From Aurantibacter_A sp965215845 (GTDB taxonomy: Bacteria; Bacteroidota; Bacteroidia; Flavobacteriales; Flavobacteriaceae): a DNA stretch of 64,000 bases. Positions 24,232 to 33,913 of this stretch are shown one piece after another. Position numbers and translations under genes: made by a program. The stretch is taken from positions 310,001 to 374,000 of the forward strand of contig CBDCEL010000004.1 in NCBI GenBank assembly GCA_965215845.1. The letters are read 5' to 3'. The notes beneath the pieces were generated by a model. That model was not told the DNA's origin and ran no database searches. It worked only from the letters and a program-made list of their open reading frames with translations. Every line of letters starts with the position of its first letter. Position 1 is the first letter of the stretch.

Positions 24232-25689
24232 ATGAGAAATGCCTTTTTTATATTGCTTTTTTATTTGGTGGTAAGTTGTTCGGAAAAGAAAACGAACGAA
24301 GATACTTCAATTTCAAATCTTCAATATACCTTTCTGAAAGACAGCGGGGTTGTCAATCCCTCAATTCAAGGGATATGGAAATCAATCGGCAATGGGTATT
24401 ACCTTGAAGCAAGAAGGGACAGTATTTTGCTTTACAGTTACACGGAGAACTTCTGTTATAAGGAAAAGAACGATTATTTGGAGGGTCTCCTTAATTCCGA
24501 AAGCCAATTTAGCCTTGGTCTGGACACCCTTTCCGTTTACCTGACCGACTATGGCCAAAAAACCCGAAACTTACAATCAAAAAAGGATTTTGTGCGAATG
24601 GAAGGCCTTCCCGAAAATTGTATCACATTTTTGGAAATGACCGAATTGGATGAGCGTGAGCTCTTCGATCTATATCTCGAAACTTTGAGTGAAAACTATG
24701 CTTTCAGCAAAAGGCGAAACTTGGATTGGACCTCAATTTACAATACCTATAAAGACAGCATCACATTCGACGAAGAATCCCTTTTTGAAATCATGGGCAA
24801 AGTAGCCACCTTGACAAAGGACCAACACACCAAAGTGATTGACAAGGATGGAAGAAAGTTGCAATATCGTATAACACCTTCGGCACTGATCGTTCAAGAA
24901 GCTTTCACCGAACAATCCGAGATTACCTACCTCAACGATTATTTCAATCTTTATTTCGAGACCAACTACAAAAACATTTCGGATAGCCTCTTACTCGGAA
25001 AGGGAAAGAAGGTAGTGAACGGAAAATTGGAGTGGGGAAGTTTGAATAGCAGCATAGGTTATCTTAACATCCACTCTTTTGCAGGGTTTGCATCCAGCAA
25101 AATCCCAAGAAAACAGCAAATCGATAGTATTGATCATCATATGCGGGAAATACTGAATGCCTTTGCCAACAAAGATGCGATCATCGTCGATATCAGTTTC
25201 AATTTTGGAGGATTTGATGCTTCGGGACTCACCATTGCCAGCTACTTTACTGATAGACCCGTTTTGGCGTATGACCAAGAGGTCTACAGCAATGGCGATT
25301 TTTATCGTGAGGATCAAATAACCATCGAACCGAACGATTCTTTGAACTATTCAGGGCCCGTTTACGTGTTGATGACCGATATAAGTCGCAGTGCGGCCGA
25401 AAGTTTTGCAATGATGATGGGCGCTCTTCCGAATGTGAAACTTGTGGGTACTAGAACTTTAGGGACCCTGTCTGGTATGTTGGGCAAATCAATTGGCGAT
25501 TTCTATACCACGATCTCCAATCAAAGACTTTTGTCTACCGATGGTCAATTTTATGAAGCCGTTGGTGTCAAGCCTGATATTGAACTTCAAGTATTCAAGA
25601 AAAAAGATGTATTTCAAGGCCATAAAACTGCCGTAAAGGATTTGATGGGAATCATCGGGGAAAACAATAGAAATAGGAATATTGATTGA
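24232..25689 (+). CDS. S41 family peptidase, lipoprotein
   Basis: 485 aa from the ATG at 24232, chosen because MRNAFFILLFYLVVSC is a clean lipoprotein signal (Cys16); an upstream ATG at 24184 would bury it. The S41 (Ctp/tricorn-like) core is at residues 300-430: AIIVDISFNFGGFDASG, then VYVLMTDISRSAAESFAMMM with the catalytic Ser, then LVGTRTLGTLSGMLG. No PDZ domain was noticed. It is probably a periplasmic or surface protease. It stands alone, with a 215-bp spacer before and 88 bp after. Confidence 0.85.
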   Translation: MRNAFFILLFYLVVSCSEKKTNEDTSISNLQYTFLKDSGVVNPSIQGIWKSIGNGYYLEARRDSILLYSYTENFCYKEKNDYLEGLLNSESQFSLGLDTLSVYLTDYGQKTRNLQSKKDFVRMEGLPENCITFLEMTELDERELFDLYLETLSENYAFSKRRNLDWTSIYNTYKDSITFDEESLFEIMGKVATLTKDQHTKVIDKDGRKLQYRITPSALIVQEAFTEQSEITYLNDYFNLYFETNYKNISDSLLLGKGKKVVNGKLEWGSLNSSIGYLNIHSFAGFASSKIPRKQQIDSIDHHMREILNAFANKDAIIVDISFNFGGFDASGLTIASYFTDRPVLAYDQEVYSNGDFYREDQITIEPNDSLNYSGPVYVLMTDISRSAAESFAMMMGALPNVKLVGTRTLGTLSGMLGKSIGDFYTTISNQRLLSTDGQFYEAVGVKPDIELQVFKKKDVFQGHKTAVKDLMGIIGENNRNRNID

Positions 25690-25777
25690 ATCAACATTAG
25701 GTTTCCGATTCTTGGATTGTATTGGAAGAACCTGCTCTTTATTACTTTTTATAGCCATTCTGCCTTAACTTTAAGGG

Positions 25778-26908
25778 ATGGACCTCAGCCTGATCTCATA
25801 CCTCTCTTTTTTGATCGCCTTTCAGCTGTTATTTGTCGGTATCTTTCTGATCACCCATAAAAAAGGTAATCGACGCAACAATTGGTTACTGGCAGCACTA
25901 TTTATCTTGATCGCCTGGAATATGGGATTCCTCACCCTGCAGATGAGCGGCTTCGTTTTCAAATCGGAATTCATTCAACATATCGATGACGGCTTTTTTC
26001 TACTCTATGGCCCCATATTCTACCTGTATGCCCAAGGTGTCATCTATAAGGATTTCAAATTGTCTAAAAGACACCTGCTGCATCTGATACCCTATTTGTT
26101 GCTGACCATTTCATTGTTCACGCTGAAGAACAATACCCCCATCACCTCAGAAGAGATCATTATGAACGATTTTCCCTGGCAGTACCATCTGGTCGGAGCT
26201 TTCATGTACATCCACCTCTTCGTGTACCTGGCGCTGACTTACAAATCGCTCTCTAAATATCGTAGAATCATCAAGAACAAATATTCACAGATAGATCAAA
26301 TGAATTTGGATTGGCTTAGTTCTTCCCTCAACACTTTTGGCCTGATCGCCGTTGTATCGTTAATCCAAAATTTTGTTGTCTTTACCGAAAATAGGTCCGT
26401 GGTCACCATTGCTTTGGTACTGTTGCTCTTTTTTGTCTTCTACTTTGTGAACAAGGTAATTTTTAAAGCGCTGCGACAACCGGAAATTTTTGCGGGCATT
26501 TCCCAAAACGAAACGGCCAAATACCAAGGTTCGAATTTAACACCTGGGCAAATCGAGGAATACAAAGAACAATTATTGACTTTGCTGAAGACCGAAAAAC
26601 CCTTTTTGAATCCCCAAGTGAGCATAGCCGATCTATCTGAAAAACTGTCCGTACCGACGAAGCAGTTGTCCCAGGTAATCAACCAATCGTTTGATAAAAG
26701 CTTTTTCGATTTCATCAATAGCTATCGAATTCAAGAGGTACAACATATCTTGACGACTTCGAAAGATGATAAGTTGACCGTTCTTGAGGCAATGTACCAA
26801 GCGGGTTTCAATTCTAAATCTTCGTTCAATACGGCCTTTAAAAAAGAAACCGGACAAACGCCCACAGAATTCCGGAAAACGATTTCACAAATGCGTTCGA
26901 CTTCCTGA
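25778..26908 (+). CDS. AraC-type regulator with multi-pass membrane sensor
   Basis: 376 aa. The N-terminal ~235 residues contain about seven transmembrane segments, and the C-terminus holds an AraC HTH pair (SIADLSEKLSVPTKQLSQVI and ...EAMYQAGFNSKSSFNTAFKK). This membrane-AraC design is common in Bacteroidota and is thought to sense an envelope or extracellular signal directly. Its target is unknown; the CPBP protease gene follows after 62 bp on the same strand and could be a target. Confidence 0.88.
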   Translation: MDLSLISYLSFLIAFQLLFVGIFLITHKKGNRRNNWLLAALFILIAWNMGFLTLQMSGFVFKSEFIQHIDDGFFLLYGPIFYLYAQGVIYKDFKLSKRHLLHLIPYLLLTISLFTLKNNTPITSEEIIMNDFPWQYHLVGAFMYIHLFVYLALTYKSLSKYRRIIKNKYSQIDQMNLDWLSSSLNTFGLIAVVSLIQNFVVFTENRSVVTIALVLLLFFVFYFVNKVIFKALRQPEIFAGISQNETAKYQGSNLTPGQIEEYKEQLLTLLKTEKPFLNPQVSIADLSEKLSVPTKQLSQVINQSFDKSFFDFINSYRIQEVQHILTTSKDDKLTVLEAMYQAGFNSKSSFNTAFKKETGQTPTEFRKTISQMRSTS

Positions 26909-26970
26909 TATCGGTCGACTGGGGTTAATATAATTGGGATACTTGCTGTATCATTTAAAAACTTGAAATC

Positions 26971-27855
26971 ATGCAGCAAGAAAAAAAATCAACTTATCCG
27001 TCAAATGCCTTTGGGCGATTCTGGATGACAATGCCCCTGGTCGTCCGCTCGATTTTAATCGGTTTTGGTGTCACCACCTTAGGCGTGGCCCTTTGGGGCC
27101 TGGTCCTGGCCAAAATTCCCCTGACCTGGGCTTCCCTGCCCATGGGTATAGCGCTTATTTTTTATTGGGTATATTTCAGTGGCCGGTGGGGGCCATCGAA
27201 CACACAAGCCTTCCGGCGTTTTTGCATGCGCTGCACCCAACTGAAAAAACCGGTATGGGTCTGGGGATTGGTCGCGGCTTTCTTCCTGTTCATAGTTTGG
27301 CACGCCTTCCTCGTATTGACCTTTCGTATCGTTGAATTTCAACCGGAAACGTTTAAGATTTTTAGGGATATAGGTACATCCCCTTCATGGACGAATTGGT
27401 CATTGATCATCATGGGATCCCTTGTGGCGGGAATATGCGAAGAAATCGGTTATCGCGGTTATTTGCAAGCTCCGCTCGAACAAAAATATGGTCCTCTTTT
27501 TGCCATTACGCTTACCTCGGTGGTGTTCGTTCTCATTCATCTGCATCAGGCTTGGGCGGCCGGTCCCATATTGGTGTTACTGTTCGTCGCATCGTTTATG
27601 GCCGGGTATTTGGCCTATGCGACCAAATCACTGCTGCCCGGTATTATTGCCCATATCGCCCTCGACATTATCAATTTCTCTTATTGGTGGTCTGATGTGC
27701 TCGGAAATTTTGAGCGGAAACCAATAAGCGTTACAGGCATTGACCATCACTTTGTCATCACTGTTGTGGTGGTGGTGCTGTCAACCATTTTGTTCATCGC
27801 CACCGTCCGAAAACTTTTGAAAATGAGACAAGAAGAGGCAGTACTTTTGGCCTAG
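26971..27855 (+). CDS. CPBP family intramembrane glutamic protease
   Basis: 294 aa with about eight hydrophobic segments. The catalytic motifs of the CAAX-protease/bacteriocin-processing (Abi/CPBP) family are present: AGICEEIGYRGYLQAPL with the paired Glu and Arg, VVFVLIHLHQAW with a His, and PGIIAHIALDIINF with the second His. The substrate is unknown; relatives process prenylated proteins, bacteriocins or anti-sigma factors. A stable hairpin 50 bases after the stop probably ends transcription. Confidence 0.88.
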   Translation: MQQEKKSTYPSNAFGRFWMTMPLVVRSILIGFGVTTLGVALWGLVLAKIPLTWASLPMGIALIFYWVYFSGRWGPSNTQAFRRFCMRCTQLKKPVWVWGLVAAFFLFIVWHAFLVLTFRIVEFQPETFKIFRDIGTSPSWTNWSLIIMGSLVAGICEEIGYRGYLQAPLEQKYGPLFAITLTSVVFVLIHLHQAWAAGPILVLLFVASFMAGYLAYATKSLLPGIIAHIALDIINFSYWWSDVLGNFERKPISVTGIDHHFVITVVVVVLSTILFIATVRKLLKMRQEEAVLLA

Positions 27856-27904
27856 CAAATAAAACTGTCAAATCTAGCGATTAAGCATAATGGAGGAAAT
27901 CAAG

Positions 27905-27937
27905 AAGCGGATCATTGCTTAAACCAATGATCTGCTT
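27905..27937 (+). terminator. Long hairpin after the CPBP gene
   Basis: AAGCGGATCATTG-cttaaac-CAATGATCTGCTT: a 13-bp stem with one G-T pair. It lacks a long T-run, so it is a terminator or RNA-stabilising hairpin. Confidence 0.5.
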
Positions 27938-28183
27938 TGGGCATTCAGATGGTTTTTGAAAACATTACTGAAATGAAAATTGTCGCTTATTTACTACCTT
28001 AGGCCAAAAGAGAACAAACACTAAAGTTTCGCCAGGCTACCTATGTAAATTTTATTTTGTCATTTGCATACCGACAGAAAATAAACAAGATCAAACCCCT
28101 TGGAAATTAGGTAATCCATGTGCCCAAAAACGAGAACCTTAAAAGAACCCATCAAAATTTTAAATTACTTCTATCATTTTAAT
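27938..28183. other. Upstream region of the GH3 gene
   Basis: With the hairpin above, this makes a 328-bp gap between the CPBP and GH3 genes. It is AT-rich and probably holds the GH3 promoter, but I see no clean TAnnTTTG box, no repeats and no RNA gene. Confidence 0.4.
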
Positions 28184-30706
28184 ATGAATGCTATCAAGCC
28201 TTTATCTTTATCCCTTTCGCTATTGGGAGTCATCTTCATTCTTTGCACGGGCTGTGCCCAAGAAAAGTCAACTGAAGCCGAAAAAACGGCACAGGGAATA
28301 AATCCCGAGAATTGGCCAACCATCAAAGCCTTGCCATTAGATCCGGAAATCGAGGCACAAATCGATGAGATACTGCCCAAACTTACCTTGGAACAAAAAG
28401 TAGGTCAGGTGATTCAAGCCGACAATGGATCGGTCACCCCGGAAGAAGTGAAGAAATATCGATTGGGATCGGTACTCAGCGGGGGTAATTCAGCGCCCGG
28501 ACCGTTGCCCTATGCCGATACCAAAACATGGCTATCCATGGCCGATGAATATTATCATGCGTCTATTGATCCTGAAGGGGTCGAGATTGCCATACCCTAT
28601 ATTTGGGGTATCGATGCCGTACATGGCCACGCCAACCTTACCGGCGCCATCGTCTTTCCCCATAATGTAGGGCTGGGTGCCATGAACAACCCAGACCTCA
28701 TCGAGAAAATTGCCGTAGTGACCGCTCATGAACTGACAGTTTCAGGTCACGATTGGACCTTTGCACCGACTTTGGCCGTTCCACAAGACGTACGTTGGGG
28801 TAGAAGTTATGAAGGATTCTCTGAAGACCCCGAAATCGTCAAGTCATACGCCGATCGTATCGTCTACGGACTGCAAGGCCGTGTTGGCGAAGAAAATTTT
28901 ATGGGCGATGGCCGTGTCATATCAAGTGCCAAGCATTTTCTTGCGGATGGTGCCACAGAAAAAGGAGTCGACCAAGGTGATGCCCTGATCAGCGAAACCG
29001 ATCTGCGCGATGTGCACGCGGCCGGTTATTACGGTGCCATACCCGCTGGTGTACAAACCGTGATGGCCTCTTTTTCGAGCTGGCAAGGCAGAAAGTTACA
29101 TGGTGACAAAGATCTGTTGACCGATGTCTTGAAGGGGCGGCTTGGGTTTAACGGTTTTGTAGTAGGTGACTGGAACGGTCACGGCCAAGTTCCGGGTTGT
29201 ACGAATACCGATTGCGCTGCCTCTTTAAATGCAGGTCTCGATATGTACATGGCGCCCGATAGTTGGAAAGGTCTGTATGAAAGTACCCTGACCCAGGTAA
29301 AGGATGGTACTATTCCGATGACCCGATTGAACGATGCCGTCCGCCGTATCCTAAGGGTAAAAATCGCGTCGGGCATATTTACCAAAGGTGCACCGAGCAC
29401 CCGCAAAAATGCGGGAGATGAAAGTCTTCTGGGTCTTCCTGAAAACAGGGCCATCGCAAGACAGGCCGTACGGGAGTCAATGGTTTTGCTGAAGAACAAC
29501 AACAAAGTATTGCCCTTGGACGCCTCGAAAACCATTATGGTCGTTGGTGATGGCGCAAATAGCATTTCAAAGGCCTGTGGAGGTTGGACGAGGTCATGGC
29601 AGGGTGTAGGTCATTCGAACGATAAATTTCCAAATAGTGAGTCCATCCTTGAGGGCATTAGGCAAGCGGTCGATGAAGCTGGCGGCAAGGTGATTTTTTC
29701 TGCCGGGGCGGATACCGACGAAGTGGCAGATGTGGTAATCGCGGTATATGGTGAAGATCCCTATGCAGAGTTTCAAGGTGACCGTGAAAACCTCGACTTT
29801 GCAGCCAATGGTTTTGACGTCAATAAACTTGCCAAATTCCGAGATATGGGTATTCCTGTGGTATCCGTTTTTCTATCGGGACGCCCGCTATGGAGCAATC
29901 CCGAACTTAATCTATCGGATGCTTTTGTGGCGGCCTGGCTACCGGGAACGGAGGGCGGTGGTGTTTCGGATCTGTTGTTCCAAAGAGACCCTTCGTATGA
30001 TTTTACCGGTCGTCTGTCATTCTCCTGGCCAAGCAGTGCGGTGGTTTCGGAAAACGTAGTACAACGCAAAACGGATGCCCTGTTCAAGTTAGGTTATGGC
30101 CTTTCCTTTGAAAGTACCGATACGGTGCACCAACTTCCGGAAGAATCGGGCTTGGAAAGCACCGAAGTAGCCTCAACCGGCAATTTTTTCAGCAAAGGGG
30201 CCCCCGTTGCGCCATGGGGCCTATGGTTGAAACCTGAAGGTTTGAGCAAACAAATCGGTAGCTTCCCCACTTCAGTGGGCGGACTCATTGTTAGCAAAAT
30301 CGACCATGAGGCGCAAGAAGATGCCTTACGGATCCAGTGGACGAAATCGGACTACGACCAATTTCGGGTAAGTAAGACCTCACCAACGGATATGTCGCGA
30401 CAAACCAATGGCGCGATGGAGCTGACATTCTCGGCCAAATCGTTCAAAGACAACACGGCGGTCGTTAAAATCAGCATGGGGTGCGATCTTGACTCGGATT
30501 GTCACCAAACGATCGATATCAACATTGAAGGAAACGAATGGAAAGAATATCGCATTAGCCTAAGCTGCTTTGCCAATCTAGGGATTGACATGGGCGAGGT
30601 ATACACCGCATTCATGGTTGCTGCTGGAGAAGGTGTGGATATTGGCCTTGGTAACATTCGTTTGGAATCGGATATCGATGCCAAACCAGGTTGTGACGGG
30701 AGGTAA
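28184..30706 (+). CDS. Glycoside hydrolase family 3 lipoprotein (beta-glucosidase/exo-glucanase)
   Basis: 840 aa from the ATG at 28184, chosen because MNAIKPLSLSLSLLGVIFIL followed by CTGCAQ is a lipoprotein signal; an ATG 22 codons upstream would give a non-signal extension. The (beta/alpha)8 domain covers residues about 60-400, with the nucleophile at D329 in FVVGDWNGHGQ. The GH3 C-terminal domain follows with VRESMVLLKNNNKVLPLD near 430. Residues about 680-840 form a beta-rich, carbohydrate-binding-like extension. KHFLADGAT and GRSYEGFSEDP are typical of the exo-1,3/1,4-beta-glucanase group. It probably releases glucose from beta-glucans such as laminarin at the cell surface. Confidence 0.93.
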   Translation: MNAIKPLSLSLSLLGVIFILCTGCAQEKSTEAEKTAQGINPENWPTIKALPLDPEIEAQIDEILPKLTLEQKVGQVIQADNGSVTPEEVKKYRLGSVLSGGNSAPGPLPYADTKTWLSMADEYYHASIDPEGVEIAIPYIWGIDAVHGHANLTGAIVFPHNVGLGAMNNPDLIEKIAVVTAHELTVSGHDWTFAPTLAVPQDVRWGRSYEGFSEDPEIVKSYADRIVYGLQGRVGEENFMGDGRVISSAKHFLADGATEKGVDQGDALISETDLRDVHAAGYYGAIPAGVQTVMASFSSWQGRKLHGDKDLLTDVLKGRLGFNGFVVGDWNGHGQVPGCTNTDCAASLNAGLDMYMAPDSWKGLYESTLTQVKDGTIPMTRLNDAVRRILRVKIASGIFTKGAPSTRKNAGDESLLGLPENRAIARQAVRESMVLLKNNNKVLPLDASKTIMVVGDGANSISKACGGWTRSWQGVGHSNDKFPNSESILEGIRQAVDEAGGKVIFSAGADTDEVADVVIAVYGEDPYAEFQGDRENLDFAANGFDVNKLAKFRDMGIPVVSVFLSGRPLWSNPELNLSDAFVAAWLPGTEGGGVSDLLFQRDPSYDFTGRLSFSWPSSAVVSENVVQRKTDALFKLGYGLSFESTDTVHQLPEESGLESTEVASTGNFFSKGAPVAPWGLWLKPEGLSKQIGSFPTSVGGLIVSKIDHEAQEDALRIQWTKSDYDQFRVSKTSPTDMSRQTNGAMELTFSAKSFKDNTAVVKISMGCDLDSDCHQTIDINIEGNEWKEYRISLSCFANLGIDMGEVYTAFMVAAGEGVDIGLGNIRLESDIDAKPGCDGR

Positions 30707-30799
30707 GCAGATTTTGGCTTGCTTGGCAAACGTAAATGAACATGGCGCCCCACTAAATTTTGCGCTTACTATCTGCTATCATAAATTCAATGGGCAAAG

Positions 30800-31741
30800 A
30801 TGAAGTATACTCCCACCCTATTACTCATTATTTGTATCGTGGCCTGTACCTCAAAGGCACCATCAGAATACATCTTGGATGAAAAAGACCTGGTACCCGA
30901 GGGCATCGCCTACTCGGCCATGAAGGACGCCTTTTACCTTACCAGTGTCACGAAATCAAAAATCATAACCGTGGATAGAATGTCTGGAAAGCAAACTGAT
31001 TTTATCCGGGAAAACGAATTTGGGTACCAACCCGGGGTCGGAATCTGGGTCGATGATCAGCGGAATAGATTACATGCCCTTGGCGGTTATTATCGATTGA
31101 AAGATTCTCTTTCCTCTTTATACACCTTCGATCTCAACACTCACAAACTGCTAAAACGGTATGATCTTACAGATGAACATTTTTTGAACGATATGGTAGT
31201 CGACGCCAAAGGAAACATATACTTGACCGATACCAAAGACCAATCTATATTCTTGCTCAAGTATCAAGCTGATTCTTTGGAACTGTTTTACAAATCCCCA
31301 GAAATTGAATTCCCCAATGGAATTGCTCTATCAGATGATAATTCGAAGTTGTACATTGCCTCTATGCCGTTGGGCATCAAAATACTTGATATATCCACGA
31401 AAAGAATCCTAAACAAAACGGATACCCTTGGTATTTCCCAGGGCATTGACGGACTTGAATTTTACGAGGGAAATTTATATGCTGTTCAAAATGGTGTTCA
31501 AGCCAACGGTTTCAATTTTCGAAAGTTGGATTTGAACGAAGCTCAAGACAAAATCCTGGGCGTTAAAATCATCGATAGCGGCAACCCGGAACTCTATGTA
31601 CCGCTTACCTTTTGTTTTGCCGAAAACAAGGCCGTCGTAATCGGTAATTCCAATCTGGGGCACTTGGATCAAGTGACAATGCGGTTCTCGCAATCCGATA
31701 CCATTCCGAAGACAAAATTGTTGGTATATGAAATCGAATGA
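30800..31741 (+). CDS. SMP-30/strictosidine-synthase-like beta-propeller lipoprotein
   Basis: 313 aa with lipobox IVACTS (Cys16). DLVPEGIAYSAMKDAFYLTS, LNDMVVDAKGNIYLTDTKDQ and FPNGIALSDDNSKLYIA are successive propeller blades of the SMP-30/gluconolactonase/strictosidine-synthase-like superfamily, with the Glu, Asn and Asp that usually bind a divalent metal. It may be a lactonase or only a binding protein. It lies 93 bases after the GH3 gene and may be co-expressed with it. Confidence 0.8.
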   Translation: MKYTPTLLLIICIVACTSKAPSEYILDEKDLVPEGIAYSAMKDAFYLTSVTKSKIITVDRMSGKQTDFIRENEFGYQPGVGIWVDDQRNRLHALGGYYRLKDSLSSLYTFDLNTHKLLKRYDLTDEHFLNDMVVDAKGNIYLTDTKDQSIFLLKYQADSLELFYKSPEIEFPNGIALSDDNSKLYIASMPLGIKILDISTKRILNKTDTLGISQGIDGLEFYEGNLYAVQNGVQANGFNFRKLDLNEAQDKILGVKIIDSGNPELYVPLTFCFAENKAVVIGNSNLGHLDQVTMRFSQSDTIPKTKLLVYEIE

Positions 31742-31818
31742 CCGGTAGGTAGCCAGATATTTATCGAATAGTGTTTATTTGATATCTTTATTGAAATGTT
31801 CAACTAAATCAATACATC

Positions 31819-32265
31819 ATGGACGAAAACATCAACTGGCTTTCAATGGTTCTAGCGACCCTTACGCCAATGCTCATCGGATTCATTTATTATCATAAGG
31901 CCGTATTCGGTAAGGCCTGGATGGATTCAATCGGCATGACCGATGAAAAGGCCAAAGAAGCCAATATGATCGTCGTTTTTGGCGTATCGATCGTACTTTC
32001 ATTTTTGCTGGCGTTTTTTCTATTGAATTTTAACAATAGTGGCATTAACCAAGAAGGTGAATTTGACACTTTCAAACACGGTGCATGGCACGGCGCGTTC
32101 GTTGCCATCATAATTGTCGCTCCTGTCATGATCATCAATGGATTGTTTGAGCAAAAGTCATGGAAAAACATGCTTATCAATGCGTTGTACTGGATTATCA
32201 CGCTTGCGCTAATGGGCGGTATCGTTGATGCCATGAATCACTGGGAAAACGTTACAATTCCGTAG
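31819..32265 (+). CDS. DUF1761 domain membrane protein
   Basis: 148 aa with four transmembrane segments. The N-terminal half, with IGFIYYHKAVFGKAWMDSIG near residues 19-38, and the C-terminal LINALYWIITLALMGGIVDA fit DUF1761. The function is unknown. It is monocistronic, with a 77-bp spacer upstream. Confidence 0.82.
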   Translation: MDENINWLSMVLATLTPMLIGFIYYHKAVFGKAWMDSIGMTDEKAKEANMIVVFGVSIVLSFLLAFFLLNFNNSGINQEGEFDTFKHGAWHGAFVAIIIVAPVMIINGLFEQKSWKNMLINALYWIITLALMGGIVDAMNHWENVTIP

Positions 32266-32522
32266 CCAATATGTTTCTTGGGAAAGCCCTGGGGAAATCC
32301 TGCTTCCCTTTTAATTCTTCATGCAAAAAATGACGTGACCTACAGTCCAATGGAATTCAATACTTGCCAAAGAGCCCCGATTCAATATTGTAGGCAGTAA
32401 CCAAAGGTATTCGAAATCCAATGCTTCCGGCAAGTCCGGATGCTGGAAATAGGTCGTTCATCGCTTCGGGAAGAACCTTGTACATTTCCCTCAAAAGCCT
32501 ACATTCGTCATACCGTAAAAAA

Positions 32523-33518
32523 ATGAAAGTGGATTACCAAAACCTGCCCAAAGTAGAGCTTCACTTGCACCTAGATTGCAGCTTGAGTTTTCAGGTGGTC
32601 AAAAAATTAAAGCCCTCTATTACACGGCAAGAATATCGGGCATCCTTTATTGCGCCACCCAAATGCACTGACTTGGCCGACTATATCTCAAGGGCTGCAA
32701 AGGGATTTGAACTCATGCAGACCGAAGAGCAATTGAGATTGGTGACATTCGATTTGTTCGAACAACTAAAAGCGGACAATGTAGTATATGCAGAAATTCG
32801 ATTTGCGCCTTTATTGCACACCGCCAAAGGGCTTTCTCCCGAACAGGTCGTTGAAATCGTCAATAAGGCGGTTGTTCAATCTATCGAAAAGTATCGTATT
32901 GAAGCCGGCATAATACTGTGTACCCTGCGGCATTTTGATGAGGGGCAAAGTATGAAAACGGTGCAATTGGTAAAAGAATATCAAGGGACCAAAGTCGTGG
33001 GTTTTGATATAGCAGCGGACGAAGCGGGATTTCCGATTGACAATCATCTTCGGGCTTTTCAATTTGCAAAGGCGAACAACATCAAATGCACGGCACACGC
33101 AGGAGAGGCCAAAGGTGCCGAAAGTGTCTGGGAAACGGTTAACAATTTCCATCCACTGCGAATCGGGCATGGGGTCAGAAGTGCCGAGGATGAGAAATTG
33201 CTTTTGTTTCTAAGAGAAAAACAAATACATCTCGAAGTGTGTCCGACCAGTAATATCCAAGTCAATGTATTCGATACCATTGATGACCATAGTGCCGATA
33301 AGTTATATGATTTTGGTATTTCGATGAGTATCAATACCGATGCCCGCACAATTTCGAATGTCACCTTAACGCAGGAATACGATCTTTTGGAAAAAACCTT
33401 TGGCTGGAAAAATGGGCATTTTAAAACATGTAACCTTGAGGCCATTGAACACTCCTTCGCCACGGAGGAAGTGAAAAGAAAAGTCAGGCAGCAATTGGAA
33501 AAAGGGTATCAGCTTTGA
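32523..33518 (+). CDS. Adenosine deaminase family protein
   Basis: 331 aa from the ATG at 32523; an upstream in-frame ATG at 32421 gives a 34-residue extension without family support. The zinc ligands are present: ELHLHLD near residues 13-19 (two His), HAGEAKGAESVW (His, Glu), RIGHGVRSAED (His) and SINTDARTISN (metal Asp). The usual Gly after HLD is Cys, and the residue after the metal Asp is Ala, so substrate choice (adenosine, adenine or aminofutalosine) cannot be assigned with certainty. It is cytoplasmic, probably in purine salvage, and convergent with the small reading frames downstream. Confidence 0.85.
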   Translation: MKVDYQNLPKVELHLHLDCSLSFQVVKKLKPSITRQEYRASFIAPPKCTDLADYISRAAKGFELMQTEEQLRLVTFDLFEQLKADNVVYAEIRFAPLLHTAKGLSPEQVVEIVNKAVVQSIEKYRIEAGIILCTLRHFDEGQSMKTVQLVKEYQGTKVVGFDIAADEAGFPIDNHLRAFQFAKANNIKCTAHAGEAKGAESVWETVNNFHPLRIGHGVRSAEDEKLLLFLREKQIHLEVCPTSNIQVNVFDTIDDHSADKLYDFGISMSINTDARTISNVTLTQEYDLLEKTFGWKNGHFKTCNLEAIEHSFATEEVKRKVRQQLEKGYQL

Positions 33519-33569
33519 TAGCGGCGGTGGAGATTGCAAAATGGATAGTGTCAAAATTCCAGATCGAAC

Positions 33570-33604
33570 AAAAAAGCGGAACAATGGTCTGACCAAAGTT
33601 CCGT
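33570..33604 (-). terminator. Terminator serving the two small reading frames
   Basis: On the minus strand ACGGAAC, an internal loop, GGT-CAG-ACC, an internal loop and GTTCCGC are followed by TTTTTT. It lies 30 bases after the stop codon at 33634 and shows that minus-strand transcription ends here. Confidence 0.75.
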
Positions 33605-33633
33605 TCCTGGTATTTGAATCGAGATGGAGGTAA

Positions 33634-33759
33634 TTACTTCGCTCCTCTTCGCGTATTCCAAAGGTACCTTTTGTTAGCCTCGGAAACTTGGGCAATTTGA
33701 TAGTGATATCTAACTGACATCTCACCCACTCTTTGCTGATTATCTATTGAATTTCCCAT
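33634..33759 (-). CDS. Small unknown protein (41 aa), second of a tandem pair
   Basis: ATG at 33759, TAA at 33634. The protein begins MGNSIDNQQR and ends NTRRGAK; it is basic, with no membrane segment and no Cys. It shares with the upstream 40-aa frame, at identical numbering, N7, Q8, S15, R17, Y20, Q21, A23, S26, R37 and R38, plus a Trp-Asn pair shifted by one residue. This, its spacing of 31 bases from that frame and the terminator 30 bases downstream favour a real gene. The function is unknown. Confidence 0.55.
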   Translation of the reverse strand: MGNSIDNQQRVGEMSVRYHYQIAQVSEANKRYLWNTRRGAK

Positions 33760-33790
33760 CTTATTTTATTTTGCCGTTTAGACTTAGGTT

Positions 33791-33913
33791 TTAGTGATAC
33801 CTTCTTATGGCATTCCATACCGTACCCCTCGGGCTACTGGCATAGGCCAATTGATAATTCAGGCGTGATGAAATCTTGTTGATCGGACTCTGATTGCTTT
33901 TTGTTGTTTTCAT
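33791..33913 (-). CDS. Small unknown protein (40 aa), first of a tandem pair
   Basis: ATG at 33913, TAA at 33791. It begins MKTTKSNQSPINK and ends VWNAIRRYH, and is strongly basic. An AT-rich 100-bp leader precedes it. Ten positions are identical to the 41-aa neighbour, which suggests an old tandem duplication. It is not a family I know; nucleic-acid or ribosome binding would fit the charge but is a guess. Confidence 0.55.
   Translation of the reverse strand: MKTTKSNQSPINKISSRLNYQLAYASSPRGTVWNAIRRYH

Noticed and set aside
28118..28183. Upstream start for the GH3 gene
   Set aside because: It would bury the lipoprotein signal that begins at 28184.
32421..32522. Upstream start for the adenosine deaminase
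   Set aside because: The added 34 residues have no counterpart in the family, and the ATG at 32523 is right before the conserved ELHLHLD segment.
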